From the IMG/VR virus record IMGVR_UViG_3300030098_005428, positions 1 through 62,051 of that record: DNA of 62,051 bases; one strand, given 5' to 3'. Of this stretch, positions 1-7,973 are shown in pieces (the stretch's first letter is position 1; each line of letters starts with the position of its first letter). The notes beneath the pieces were generated by a model. The model worked only from the letters and a program-made list of their open reading frames with translations, was not told the origin of the DNA and did no database searches. Source of the DNA: a virus. The position numbers were made by a program, and so were the translations under genes.

Positions 1-2
1 TT

Positions 3-1190
3 GTTGAAGGTGAAATGGATGTATTAGCATTTGTAGAAGCTGGTATTAGAAACGTTGTATCTGTTCCTAACGGAGCAACATTAAACCAAAATAACTTAGA
101 TTATCTTGATAATTGTATAGATTATTTTGAGAATAAAGAAAAAATAATATTAGCTGTTGATCAAGATGAAGCTGGTACAGCATTACAACAAGAATTTATT
201 CGTAGGTTAGGTGCTGAAAATTGTTATTTAGTAGATTTTAGAGATTGTAAAGATGCTAATGAGTATTTACTCAAGTATAGTGTTGAAGATCTTAGAAATG
301 TTATAGCAATAGCTAAACCTGTGCCTCTTGAAAATGTATCTACATTAAAAGATGTTGAAGAGGATTTAAAGGATTTTGTGAAACATGGTTTTAAACCTGG
401 ATTTCAAGTTGGACTTGAAAACTTTGATGATATATTCAGTACATATACTGGACAGTTCATTACAGTAACAGGTATACCATCATCAGGTAAATCAGATTTT
501 GTTGATCAAATGGTAGTTGGATATAATAAAAACTACGGTTGGAAAACAGCTTTCGCTTCTCCTGAAAATGCGCCCACATATTTACATGCACATAAGCTTA
601 TGCGTAAGGTTTGGCAAGACATGCCATTACCAAGTGATATAGGTGGTAATACATGGAATAATGTAGCTGATCATGTTAATGATAACTTCTTTTTTATTGA
701 TATGGATAAATATAGTTTAGAATCAGTTTTAGCTAAAGGAGCTGAGCTAGTTAAACGTAAGGGTATTAAATGCCTTGTAATTGATCCATATAATAAGGTT
801 AGAGACACAAACGCGGTATCAGATGATGTAAATCGTTATACGATGGATTATCTGTCTAAGATTGAACAATTTTGCAAGAAGTATGATGTATTAACATTTA
901 TTGTAGCACATCCAACTAAAATGTATAAAGGACAAGATGGTAAGATGGAAGAACCTACAATGTATAACATTAAGGGTGGAGGAGAATGGTATGATGCAAG
1001 TTATCATGGTTTATTAGTACATAGAAATTATGAGGATAAAAACACTAAGGTTAAGGTATTGAAAGTTAAGTTTCAAAACTTAGGTGAAAATGGTGGTGAA
1101 GCATTTTTTACTTGGGAACCTAAATCAGGTTGTTATATACCTCAAGTTATTGAAGAAAAACAAAAAGAAGATTTACCATGGGAAGCTTAA
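3..1190 (+). CDS. DNA primase/DnaB-like helicase, 5' end cut by window
   Basis: Replicative primase-helicase of the T7 gp4/DnaB type. The reading frame is open from the first bases of the window, so the gene starts upstream; the ATG at 15 is internal. The left part is the end of a TOPRIM domain: V-E-G-E-M-D at the very edge, then D-Q-D-E-A-G about 49-54 residues after the ATG at 15. A RecA-type helicase domain follows, with Walker A G-I-P-S-S-G-K-S at residues 153-160 and Walker B C-L-V-I-D-P near 253-258. The zinc-finger and catalytic primase parts, if present, lie outside the window. The end overlaps the next start by 13 nt, indicating a compact operon. The family is clear; the exact primase competence is not visible. 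Confidence 0.9.
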   Translation, partial: VEGEMDVLAFVEAGIRNVVSVPNGATLNQNNLDYLDNCIDYFENKEKIILAVDQDEAGTALQQEFIRRLGAENCYLVDFRDCKDANEYLLKYSVEDLRNVIAIAKPVPLENVSTLKDVEEDLKDFVKHGFKPGFQVGLENFDDIFSTYTGQFITVTGIPSSGKSDFVDQMVVGYNKNYGWKTAFASPENAPTYLHAHKLMRKVWQDMPLPSDIGGNTWNNVADHVNDNFFFIDMDKYSLESVLAKGAELVKRKGIKCLVIDPYNKVRDTNAVSDDVNRYTMDYLSKIEQFCKKYDVLTFIVAHPTKMYKGQDGKMEEPTMYNIKGGGEWYDASYHGLLVHRNYEDKNTKVKVLKVKFQNLGENGGEAFFTWEPKSGCYIPQVIEEKQKEDLPWEA

Positions 1191-1837
1191 AACAGAATTT
1201 TTATAATGCAAATCACGCGTTTAATTTTCTTTGGGATTATATAAAAGATAACGGTGTGGATTTTGATAATACAAAAACTATATTCAACTGTGGATTTTAT
1301 ATGCATCACCCAGAAGAAAATACTATAGACGTGGATTTTAGAGAATGGAGTAAAGAATACGCAGAGGCTGAATGGCAATGGTATTTATCAGGTGATCCTA
1401 GTATAGATAAGTTAGGTAAAATCTATGGTAAAATACCTCCAATATGGGAACGTATGGCTGATGCAAAAAGAGAAGTTAGATCTAATTATGGGTGGCAATG
1501 GAATCGTGAAGATCAGTTAGATCAGGTTGTTCAAAAACTAAAAGAAAAACCAGATACACGTCACGCTGTAATTAGTATTTATGACGGTAAGGAAATAGAT
1601 CAATATACATATGATACACCGTGTACTTGTGCTATACACATGCAGATAGTAGATGGTAAGTTATGTATGAGCGTTATGATGCGTAGCAATGATCTTTGGT
1701 ATGGGTTTTGTAATGATCAATATTGTTTTAGTGAATTACAAAAACTAGTTGCTAAAAGATTAAAATTACCAATAGGTTGGTACTATCATTATGCTTCAAA
1801 CATGCATATTTATAACGATAAACTAAATAAAAGATAA
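1178..1837 (+). CDS. Thymidylate synthase family enzyme, possibly dCMP hydroxymethylase
   Basis: A 219-residue member of the thymidylate synthase/dCMP hydroxymethylase family (E. coli ThyA is 264). The nucleophile is Cys149 in D-T-P-C-T-C; the R-S-N-D phosphate motif is at 169-172 and the terminal H-I-Y motif at 210-212. From R169 the sequence aligns without gaps to the ThyA motif R-S-C-D...F-N-I; this puts Asp180 where ThyA has the uracil-selecting Asn177. Family knowledge: that Asn-to-Asp change favours dCMP and is found in T4 dCMP hydroxymethylase. I infer that a cytosine-modifying role is at least as likely as dTMP synthesis. Downstream MazG-like genes fit nucleotide-pool remodelling. The start overlaps the helicase gene. 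Confidence 0.82.
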   Translation: MGSLKQNFYNANHAFNFLWDYIKDNGVDFDNTKTIFNCGFYMHHPEENTIDVDFREWSKEYAEAEWQWYLSGDPSIDKLGKIYGKIPPIWERMADAKREVRSNYGWQWNREDQLDQVVQKLKEKPDTRHAVISIYDGKEIDQYTYDTPCTCAIHMQIVDGKLCMSVMMRSNDLWYGFCNDQYCFSELQKLVAKRLKLPIGWYYHYASNMHIYNDKLNKR

Positions 1838-2664
1838 TGACATATTATTTATACCATATACCAGGTAAAAAGATTGGAGTTACCTGTGATCTTAATAACC
1901 GGGTCACTGTTCAACAAGGCTACGGTCCTGATGAATATGAAATACTAGAAGAATCTAAAGATATAGATTATATATCTAATAGAGAGATAGAATTACAAAA
2001 AGAATACGGTTACAAAGTTGATCGTAAACTATACAAATATTTAAAACCAAAAACCAATATGAGAATAAATGTAACAGAACAAACAACTACATTTCCATGT
2101 CCTAAATCAGATTTAAAAAGAAATCTGCTCAGAAACAGTGGCTTAGTTTGGGAAACTGAACATGGGGAATTTCAAGTCAACGAACACACAATATCTTGGA
2201 TATTAGAAAATGCTAAAACATCAATGTATAACGACCAAAGGTGTTATATATATAATAAAGCATTTGCTTATAATTTTCCTAAAAATTATATTGTTAAAGA
2301 TAAAGATAATAAAAAATCTAAGTCTATATTTAGTGATATAAGAAAATGGGCAAGAGTAAGAGGTATCTACGATAGTGGAGATCAAAAAACTCAATACATA
2401 AAACTACAAGAAGAGGCAGGGGAATTAGCTAAAGCTATATTAAATAAAGATAAAGCTGAAGTAGAAGATGCTATAGGCGATATGGTAGTTGTATTAACTA
2501 ACCTAGCCGAGCTATCTGAGCTTAGGATTGAAGATTGTATTGATTCAGCTTATAAAGAAATAAGTAACAGAAAAGGTAAAATGATAAACGGTACATTTGT
2601 AAAAACAGATGGTTTATCAGAAGCAGAAATAACATTATTAATGGACGAACCAGATGGAAATTAA
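1837..2664 (+). CDS. Fusion of GIY-YIG-like N-domain and MazG-like NTP pyrophosphohydrolase
   Basis: A 275-residue two-part protein. The first ~75 residues (Y-L-Y-H-I-P-G-K-K-I-G, then a conserved R-E near an E-L-Q-K-E-Y-G-Y stretch) resemble a GIY-YIG nuclease fold with a weakened signature. Residues about 185-260 are an all-alpha MazG-type pyrophosphohydrolase: L-Q-E-E-A-G-E-L supplies the ExxE metal motif and E-D-A-I-G-D-M-V the second acidic motif. MazG-type enzymes hydrolyse (d)NTPs to monophosphates; phage members include dCTP/dUTP pyrophosphatases. The start shares one base with the preceding stop (TAATG). The MazG half is well supported; the nuclease-like half could be non-catalytic. 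Confidence 0.72.
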   Translation: MTYYLYHIPGKKIGVTCDLNNRVTVQQGYGPDEYEILEESKDIDYISNREIELQKEYGYKVDRKLYKYLKPKTNMRINVTEQTTTFPCPKSDLKRNLLRNSGLVWETEHGEFQVNEHTISWILENAKTSMYNDQRCYIYNKAFAYNFPKNYIVKDKDNKKSKSIFSDIRKWARVRGIYDSGDQKTQYIKLQEEAGELAKAILNKDKAEVEDAIGDMVVVLTNLAELSELRIEDCIDSAYKEISNRKGKMINGTFVKTDGLSEAEITLLMDEPDGN

Positions 2665-2914
2665 AACAAAAGATTCAATAGTTAGAAAGGTCCTAAAGAA
2701 AATGGACAAACGTAGCTTAATAGGTCAACGTAAATACGGTGACACTATGGAATCAGAAATAAAAAGAAGACAAAAAACTCTTTATCACTTTATGGAAGAT
2801 GTACAAGAGGAGTTGATGGATGCGTTGTTATATCTTGAATCAGCAAAGTATTGCCTACGAGATGAGATACAATATATGGCTAAAATGATGGATAAAGGTG
2901 AGAAGAAGAATTAA
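2654..2914 (+). CDS. Small MazG-like/all-alpha NTP pyrophosphatase-type protein
   Basis: An 86-residue helical protein with an R-K-Y-G-D-T motif near residues 26-31 followed by an acidic helix (M-E-D-V-Q-E-E-L-M-D-A-L-L-Y). This pattern occurs in short phage MazG-like (d)NTP diphosphohydrolase proteins, where the Glu/Asp residues bind magnesium. It overlaps the preceding MazG fusion by 11 nt and the following endonuclease by 17 nt, so it belongs to the same nucleotide-metabolism block. Family assignment is from the motif only; catalysis is not certain because the protein is short. Confidence 0.55.
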   Translation: MEIKTKDSIVRKVLKKMDKRSLIGQRKYGDTMESEIKRRQKTLYHFMEDVQEELMDALLYLESAKYCLRDEIQYMAKMMDKGEKKN

Positions 2915-3338
2915 GAGAAAACGAGGTCCTGTCGTTAGTAAAAAAGTTACTATCGATGGGATTAAGTTTGCTAGTGGACTAGAGGCTTATATGTATAAGG
3001 CATTAAAAAAAGCAAAAGTTAAAGCAGACTATGAAAAAAGAACATTTGAGGTTTTTGAAGGATTTAATTTTAAAAATGAATCTTATGAGAGACAATCAAA
3101 TGGTAAAGGTAGTATGGTTAATAGGGGAAACAAAAAGGTTTTAGCTATTAAATATACACCAGATTTTGAGGGTAAAAACTTTATAATTGAATGTAAGGGT
3201 AGACCAAATGATACGTTTCCTTTACGTTGGAAAATGTTTAAGAAATATGTTTCTAAATATTTAAAAGGTTATAAGTTATATAAACCTCAAAGACAGAGTG
3301 AGTGTGATGACGTTATAAATTTAATAAAACATGGCTAG
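2898..3338 (+). CDS. T7 endonuclease I-like Holliday junction/structure-specific nuclease
   Basis: A 146-residue PD-(D/E)xK nuclease. Visible active-site elements in order are S-G-L-E near residue 28, Y-T-P-D-F near 91-95, and F-I-I-E-C-K-G near 99-105, the Glu..Asp..Glu-x-Lys arrangement of phage T7 endonuclease I. Such enzymes resolve branched DNA before packaging and can degrade host DNA. The long basic N-terminus (R-R-R-I-K-R-K-R-G) suits DNA binding. The start lies inside the preceding gene and has a purine-rich AAAGGTGAG stretch upstream. Confidence 0.75.
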   Translation: MRRRIKRKRGPVVSKKVTIDGIKFASGLEAYMYKALKKAKVKADYEKRTFEVFEGFNFKNESYERQSNGKGSMVNRGNKKVLAIKYTPDFEGKNFIIECKGRPNDTFPLRWKMFKKYVSKYLKGYKLYKPQRQSECDDVINLIKHG

Positions 3339-3474
3339 AAAAACATTTGGAATAAACACGTATTTTTTTAGACCAAAGAAAAAACGTCCAGGTATTCACT
3401 CTAAAAACAGACATACTAATCAAAAGCATGGTAAATACTATGCTGGAACTAAATATAAAGGACAAGGAAGATGA
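3331..3474 (+). CDS. Small basic protein of unknown function (47 aa)
   Basis: A 47-residue open frame starting at an ATG inside the end of the nuclease gene and ending TGA at 3472-3474. It is rich in Lys, Arg, Gly and His (for example R-P-K-K-K-R-P-G) and has no hydrophobic core. The 8-nt overlap with the previous gene and the ATGA-type overlap with the next start are the same close packing seen across the arm, which is the main reason to call it a gene. I recognise no family. Confidence 0.5.
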   Translation: MARKTFGINTYFFRPKKKRPGIHSKNRHTNQKHGKYYAGTKYKGQGR

Positions 3475-3635
3475 GAATAACAAGATGGGAATTAAGTTTT
3501 GGTTTATATGAAGGTTTATTATTTGGATATAGAAATTATCCAGATTGGGATAATTATAAAATAGATCATGTATTTTATTTATTTATATTTGATATTTGTT
3601 TAACATTATTTTACGAAGACGATGGGCTTATTTGA
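3471..3635 (+). CDS. Small hydrophobic protein of unknown function (54 aa)
   Basis: A 54-residue frame beginning with the ATG of an ATGA overlap at 3471 and ending inside nrdB. It is aromatic-rich (Y-E-G-L-L-F-G-Y-R-N-Y) with a C-terminal hydrophobic stretch (V-F-Y-L-F-I-F-D-I-C-L-T-L-F) that could be a short membrane segment. The overlaps on both sides fill the only gap between the nuclease and nrdB, which supports translation. No family recognised. Confidence 0.5.
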   Translation: MRITRWELSFGLYEGLLFGYRNYPDWDNYKIDHVFYLFIFDICLTLFYEDDGLI

Positions 3636-4581
3636 CAATAGAATACCGTATAAACCTTTTGAATACCCTGAGTATTACACTGAGGGTTGGTTACCACAAG
3701 CTCAAGCATTTTGGTTACATACTGAAATACCAATGAGTGGTGACGTTAAAGATTGGAATGAAAAATTAAAGCCAGCTGAAAAAAATTTAGTTGGTAATAT
3801 ATTATTAGGATTTGCGCAAACTGAATGTGCTGTATCAGATTATTGGACGCAGAAAGTTGTAGGATGGTTTCCTAAACACGAAATACAACAAATGGCTATG
3901 ATATTTGGATCACAAGAAACAATACATGCTGTTGCATACTCCTATTTAAACGAAACGTTAGGTCTTGAAGACTTTGAAGCGTTTTTACACGAACCTGCTA
4001 CTGCAGAAAGGTTCGATAACTTAGTAAGTTATGATGGCACAGATCCTGTAGAGATTGGAAAGTCATTAGCTGTATTTTCAGCTTTTGCAGAGGGAGTAAG
4101 TTTATATTCAGCTTTTGCGGTGTTATATAGCTTTCAACTAAGAAACTTATTAAAAGGCGTGGGACAGCAAATGAAATGGTCTGTGAGAGATGAATCTTTA
4201 CACAGCAAAATGGGTTGTCGATTATTTAGACATATGTGTGAGGAAAAACCAATGCTATTAAAAGCTTGTAAACCACATATAGAAGAAGCAGCTATGACAA
4301 TGGTAGAATTAGAAGAAAAATATATAGACAAGATGTTTGAAATGGGGGATCTGGAAAATCTAACTAAATACGATTTAAAACAATTTATTAGAAAAAGAGC
4401 AAATGAGAAACTTAAAGAACTCGGATACAAAGAGATCTTCGAATATGATAACAAAGGTGCTAAGAATCTTGACTGGTTCTATCATCTCACTGGCGGTCAT
4501 ACTCATACTGACTTCTTTGCGATCAGGCCTACCGACTACAGCAAAGCAAATGAGGGAGAAGATTTCGAAAATATCTGGTAA
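3622..4581 (+). CDS. nrdB: Ribonucleotide reductase class I small subunit (R2)
   Basis: A 319-residue ferritin-like R2 subunit that generates the tyrosyl radical for NrdA. The motif E99-T-I-H102-A-V-A-Y106 reproduces the metal-ligand and radical-tyrosine spacing of E. coli R2 (E115, H118, Y122). Other ligands lie in F-A-Q-T-E68, E-G-V-S and R-D-E-S-L-H. The first ligand position is Glu rather than the Asp of E. coli, a variation known in several R2 subgroups. It pairs with nrdA at 5035-6759; two small exported-protein genes separate the subunits. Confidence 0.95.
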   Translation: MGLFDNRIPYKPFEYPEYYTEGWLPQAQAFWLHTEIPMSGDVKDWNEKLKPAEKNLVGNILLGFAQTECAVSDYWTQKVVGWFPKHEIQQMAMIFGSQETIHAVAYSYLNETLGLEDFEAFLHEPATAERFDNLVSYDGTDPVEIGKSLAVFSAFAEGVSLYSAFAVLYSFQLRNLLKGVGQQMKWSVRDESLHSKMGCRLFRHMCEEKPMLLKACKPHIEEAAMTMVELEEKYIDKMFEMGDLENLTKYDLKQFIRKRANEKLKELGYKEIFEYDNKGAKNLDWFYHLTGGHTHTDFFAIRPTDYSKANEGEDFENIW

Positions 4582-4803
4582 ATGAGAAAATATTTATTGT
4601 TATTATTACTTGGTTGTAATGAAGATAACTTTATAATACCATCAGGTTGTTTAAATGAACCTGATAATGAATTAGTATGCACTATGGAAATAGATTATGT
4701 TTGTGGTTGTAATGGTTATTTTTATGCTAATGAATGTTGGGCGATGAGAGATGGTAATACTAGCTGGACAGCAGCTACAATAGAAACAGATTGTAAAAAA
4801 TAA
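4582..4803 (+). CDS. Kazal-type domain lipoprotein, putative protease inhibitor
   Basis: A 73-residue exported protein. The N-terminus M-R-K-Y-L(6)-G-C is a short lipoprotein signal with a lipobox cysteine, followed by acidic N-E-D-N, resembling the acidic outer-surface export signal of Bacteroidota lipoproteins. The remainder has a Kazal-like cysteine pattern: C-x(10)-C, then V-C-G-C-N-G-Y-F-Y-A-N-E-C-W-A and a final Cys. Kazal domains inhibit serine proteases. The start codon directly follows the nrdB stop codon. The signal and Cys pattern are visible; inhibition of any particular protease is inferred. It interrupts the nrd operon, like a small accessory (moron-like) insertion. Confidence 0.68.
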   Translation: MRKYLLLLLLGCNEDNFIIPSGCLNEPDNELVCTMEIDYVCGCNGYFYANECWAMRDGNTSWTAATIETDCKK

Positions 4804-4814
4804 AATAAAATAAA

Positions 4815-5045
4815 ATGAAAAAATTGTTAGCAATTATATTAATGGTTATTATAACCGCGTGTGGTTCTACAAGAAATTGGTTTAGAACATATTATGATGA
4901 TATATTATACCTTGAGTTTAAACATTTTGGAACTGATTCAGTGTATATATACACACCTGATGAATTACGTTTGATTGATGATAGACTTTTTTATGATGAT
5001 AATTTTGATTTAACAGCAATAGTATATAAGAGTAATGTGGAGTAA
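4815..5045 (+). CDS. Small lipoprotein of unknown function
   Basis: A 76-residue protein with a clear lipoprotein signal: M-K-K-L-L, a hydrophobic core, and the lipobox I-T-A-C-G-S at about residues 14-19. The mature part is short and rich in Asp, Tyr and Phe, with no recognised domain. It follows the Kazal lipoprotein after 11 nt and overlaps nrdA by 11 nt. Being expressed with early nucleotide genes, it could alter the host envelope after infection (for example superinfection exclusion), but nothing in the sequence proves this. Confidence 0.65.
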   Translation: MKKLLAIILMVIITACGSTRNWFRTYYDDILYLEFKHFGTDSVYIYTPDELRLIDDRLFYDDNFDLTAIVYKSNVE

Positions 5046-6759
5046 TAGATGGAAAAAAGGTATTGACTACCCAGAGTGGGCAGATGCCGAAGTATATAAA
5101 AAAACTATAACTGGAGGATACCTTTATAATGGTGAGACACCTAAAGAGGCATACGAGAGAGTGGCTAAGGCCGCGGCAAAAAGACTAAACAAACCTGAAC
5201 TTGCAGATAAATTCTTTGAATATATTTGGAAAGGATGGTTATGTTTAGCTTCTCCAGTATTATCTAATATGGGAACTGATAGAGGTTTTCCTATTAGCTG
5301 TTTTGGTATTGATGTTGCAGATTCAATCTACGACATCGGTAACAAAAATTTAGAAATGATGTTGTTAGCTAAACATGGTGGTGGAGTTGGTATTGGTGTA
5401 AATCAAATAAGACCAGCTGGATCTACAATTACAAACAATGGAACATCAGATGGTGTTGTACCTTTTTGTAAAGTATATGATTCAACTATATTAGCTACAA
5501 ATCAAGGGAGTGTCAGACGGGGAGCTGCATCAGTTAATTTAAACATAGATCACCCTGATTGGGAAGACTGGTTAGAAATCAGAGAACCAAAAGGCGATGT
5601 AAATAGGCAATCATTAAACATGCATCAATGCACTGTTGTTAGTGATAAGTTTATGAGAAAGTTAGCTGCTGGAGATAAAGTTGCAAGACGTAAATGGAGT
5701 AAGTTATTACAAAAACGCAAAGCAACTGGAGAACCTTATGTAATGTTTAAGGGTAATGTTAATAAACAAAATCCTAGTATGTATAAGGATAATGCTCTTA
5801 AAGTCTTTATGACTAATATATGTTCAGAGATTGTATTACACACTGATGAATCACATAGTTTTGTGTGTTGTTTATCTAGTTTAAATCTAGCTAAATATCA
5901 TGAGTGGAAAGATAGTAATTTAATTTATGATAGTATATGGTTTTTAGATGGTGTATTAGAAGAGTTTATACAAAGAGCTAAAAACGTAAGAGGGTTTGAA
6001 AATGCTATAAGATCTGCTGAGAAAGGTAGAGCTTTAGGATTAGGAGTTCTTGGATGGCACACATATTTACAACAGAAAGGATTTCCTTTCGAAGGATTAT
6101 TAGCACAATATGAAACTAGAAGAATATTTAGTCAAATTAAAATTGAAAGCGAAAGAGCCTCAATGGTACTTGCTGAAACATTTGGTGAACCTCTTTGGTG
6201 TGTTGGTACTGGTATGCGGAACACTCATCTTAGGGCTATTGCTCCTACTGTTAGCAATAGTAAGCTTAGTGGGAATATCAGCCCTGGTATTGAGCCTTGG
6301 GCCGCTAATGTTTTTACTGATCAGTCTGCTAAGGGGACTTTCATACGTAGGAACCCTACGCTTGAAGCTACATTAAAAGAACATAATTTAAATACTGATA
6401 AGATATGGAATCAGATTTTAAAAGATGGAGGTTCAGTGCAGGGTATAAAAGCTTTAGATAAAGTTATGTTAGGTCCAGAAAAGGACATACCTATAAAAGA
6501 AGTTTATAAGACTTTTAAAGAGATTAATCAATTAGAGTTAGTTAATCAAGCTGGAATAAGACAACAATATATAGATCAAGCTGTTAGTTTGAATCTAGCT
6601 TTTCCAGCTCAAGCTGATCCTAAATTTATTAATAAAGTTCACCTAGAAGCTCATAAAAAAGGTATTAAAACCTTATATTATATGAGAACTGAATCTGTAT
6701 TAAGAGGAGATATAGCTGAACAAGCTATGCAGGAAGATTGTTTAAGTTGCGATGGGTAA
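5035..6759 (+). CDS. nrdA: Ribonucleotide reductase class I large subunit
   Basis: A 574-residue catalytic subunit reducing NDPs to dNDPs. The radical-site triad N261-I-C263-S-E265 is intact; the partner redox cysteines are in P-I-S-C-F-G (N-terminal part) and the F-V-C-C-L-S-S-L-N strand. The C-terminal tail ends C569-L-S-C572-D-G, the swinging cysteine pair that thioredoxin or glutaredoxin re-reduces. The protein lacks an obvious N-terminal ATP-cone and is shorter than E. coli NrdA (761), as is usual for phage enzymes, so allosteric dATP shut-off is probably absent. It overlaps the lipoprotein gene upstream and the oxygenase gene downstream. Confidence 0.95.
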   Translation: MWSNRWKKGIDYPEWADAEVYKKTITGGYLYNGETPKEAYERVAKAAAKRLNKPELADKFFEYIWKGWLCLASPVLSNMGTDRGFPISCFGIDVADSIYDIGNKNLEMMLLAKHGGGVGIGVNQIRPAGSTITNNGTSDGVVPFCKVYDSTILATNQGSVRRGAASVNLNIDHPDWEDWLEIREPKGDVNRQSLNMHQCTVVSDKFMRKLAAGDKVARRKWSKLLQKRKATGEPYVMFKGNVNKQNPSMYKDNALKVFMTNICSEIVLHTDESHSFVCCLSSLNLAKYHEWKDSNLIYDSIWFLDGVLEEFIQRAKNVRGFENAIRSAEKGRALGLGVLGWHTYLQQKGFPFEGLLAQYETRRIFSQIKIESERASMVLAETFGEPLWCVGTGMRNTHLRAIAPTVSNSKLSGNISPGIEPWAANVFTDQSAKGTFIRRNPTLEATLKEHNLNTDKIWNQILKDGGSVQGIKALDKVMLGPEKDIPIKEVYKTFKEINQLELVNQAGIRQQYIDQAVSLNLAFPAQADPKFINKVHLEAHKKGIKTLYYMRTESVLRGDIAEQAMQEDCLSCDG

Positions 6760-7732
6760 TTTAAAATTTCCAGGACAAAATAATCCTCATTTTACAGATA
6801 GAGGTTTAGGAGATACGATAGACAGGTTTACACAAGCCACTGGTATAAAATGGTTAGTTGTTACTATTACCGGTTGGTTTGGTTTGTCCTGTGGTTGTAA
6901 ATATAGAAGAGAATTATTTAATAAATGGTTTCCATATAAACAAAAAAAGAAAATGAATAAACGAATAACATTAGAGGATATATTAGATCCTATAAGCCCT
7001 AAAGTATTTTTTAGTGAATATTGGGGTAAAAAACATTTAATAATAAGAAGAAATAAATTTAAAAATCTTTTTACTTGGGCGGATTTTAGTCATTATATGA
7101 ATCAATATCCGGCTATGAAAGGAATGCAAATTTTAGATTATAGAAAAGAAAATGATGGTAGGTGGTGTCTTGATAAAGTTAGGAAAGGACAATTAAAACT
7201 TCCAATGTTATCTAAAAGGGATGTGTACCACCAGTGGAATAATGGTAAATCAATTGTATTACCATTCGCGGAATATCAAAATAAAGATATGGTTGATATA
7301 TGCCATGAGTTTGAGAGGTATTTTAGAAACGGACAATCAAATATATATTGTTCACCAAGAGCTAATTCTAAAAGTTTTCCAGCTCATTCTGATCAGACAG
7401 AAAACTTTTTATTTCATACTGAAGGTAAAGTTAAATGGACTATATATAAAGAATTTGCTCCAGCTAAACCTAAAGAAATATTAGAAGAAGCTATATTAGA
7501 AGCAGGAGATTTTCTATATATACCGCAATATCAATATCATAAGGTTGATACAGTTGGACCAAGAATATTAATAAGTGTTCATTTTGCTAATAAAGATAAA
7601 CAATGTCTATCTAATTTTAAAATAGGTAAGTTAGGTGATACTAATAGATCTAAGTGGTATAATTGGACACCACAAAATAAATCAAATGGTAAGAAATTAC
7701 CTTTATTTCCTAGAAGACAAAGAAGTTGGTAA
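6752..7732 (+). CDS. JmjC/cupin-type 2-oxoglutarate oxygenase with fused N-terminal small domain
   Basis: A 326-residue protein in two parts. Residues 1-67 resemble a stand-alone phage protein type with G-L-G-D-T, A-T-G-I and C-G-C..F-P-Y elements. From the in-frame M68 (ATG at 6953) a JmjC/YcfD-like fold follows: F-S-E-Y-W-G-K-K-H-L, then the iron ligands H212-S-D214 and H263 (Y-H-K-V) on the double-stranded beta-helix. Family members hydroxylate proteins, typically ribosomal proteins or other side chains, with Fe(II) and 2-oxoglutarate. Whether translation also starts at 6953 is open. It overlaps nrdA by 8 nt and precedes the sugar cassette; the substrate is unknown. Confidence 0.72.
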   Translation: MGNLKFPGQNNPHFTDRGLGDTIDRFTQATGIKWLVVTITGWFGLSCGCKYRRELFNKWFPYKQKKKMNKRITLEDILDPISPKVFFSEYWGKKHLIIRRNKFKNLFTWADFSHYMNQYPAMKGMQILDYRKENDGRWCLDKVRKGQLKLPMLSKRDVYHQWNNGKSIVLPFAEYQNKDMVDICHEFERYFRNGQSNIYCSPRANSKSFPAHSDQTENFLFHTEGKVKWTIYKEFAPAKPKEILEEAILEAGDFLYIPQYQYHKVDTVGPRILISVHFANKDKQCLSNFKIGKLGDTNRSKWYNWTPQNKSNGKKLPLFPRRQRSW

Positions 7733-7733
7733 T

Positions 7734-7973
7734 ATGAGAGTAGCAATAATAAATTGTCCTAGAGAACTAGGATTACATTGGAGATTAACACAGGCATTTT
7801 GCGCTAAATGGATACCGTATCATATAGAAGATGAGGGTGGTTTAAAAGAAGGCAAACATACGGGTGTTATATTTTTTGATGAGAAAAACCCAGAATTAGT
7901 TAATAAAATTATAAATTTAATACAAGATGAAAGCAGGAAAAATATGGGGAAAGACGGAGAAGATCCACGCTAA
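7734..7973 (+). CDS. Conserved-looking hypothetical protein (79 aa)
   Basis: A 79-residue frame. I chose the ATG at 7734, just after the oxygenase stop, over an upstream in-frame ATG at 7635 that would overlap that gene by ~100 nt. The sequence (M-R-V-A-I-I-N-C-P-R-E-L-G-L-H-W) looks like the beta-alpha start of a Rossmann-like or thioredoxin-like fold, but I do not recognise a family. It overlaps the cupin gene by 47 nt in another frame, unusually long for this arm. Confidence 0.55.
   Translation: MRVAIINCPRELGLHWRLTQAFCAKWIPYHIEDEGGLKEGKHTGVIFFDEKNPELVNKIINLIQDESRKNMGKDGEDPR

Noticed and set aside
1187-1378. Leftward 63-aa frame inside the TS-family gene
   Set aside because: Shadow of a well-supported + strand enzyme gene.
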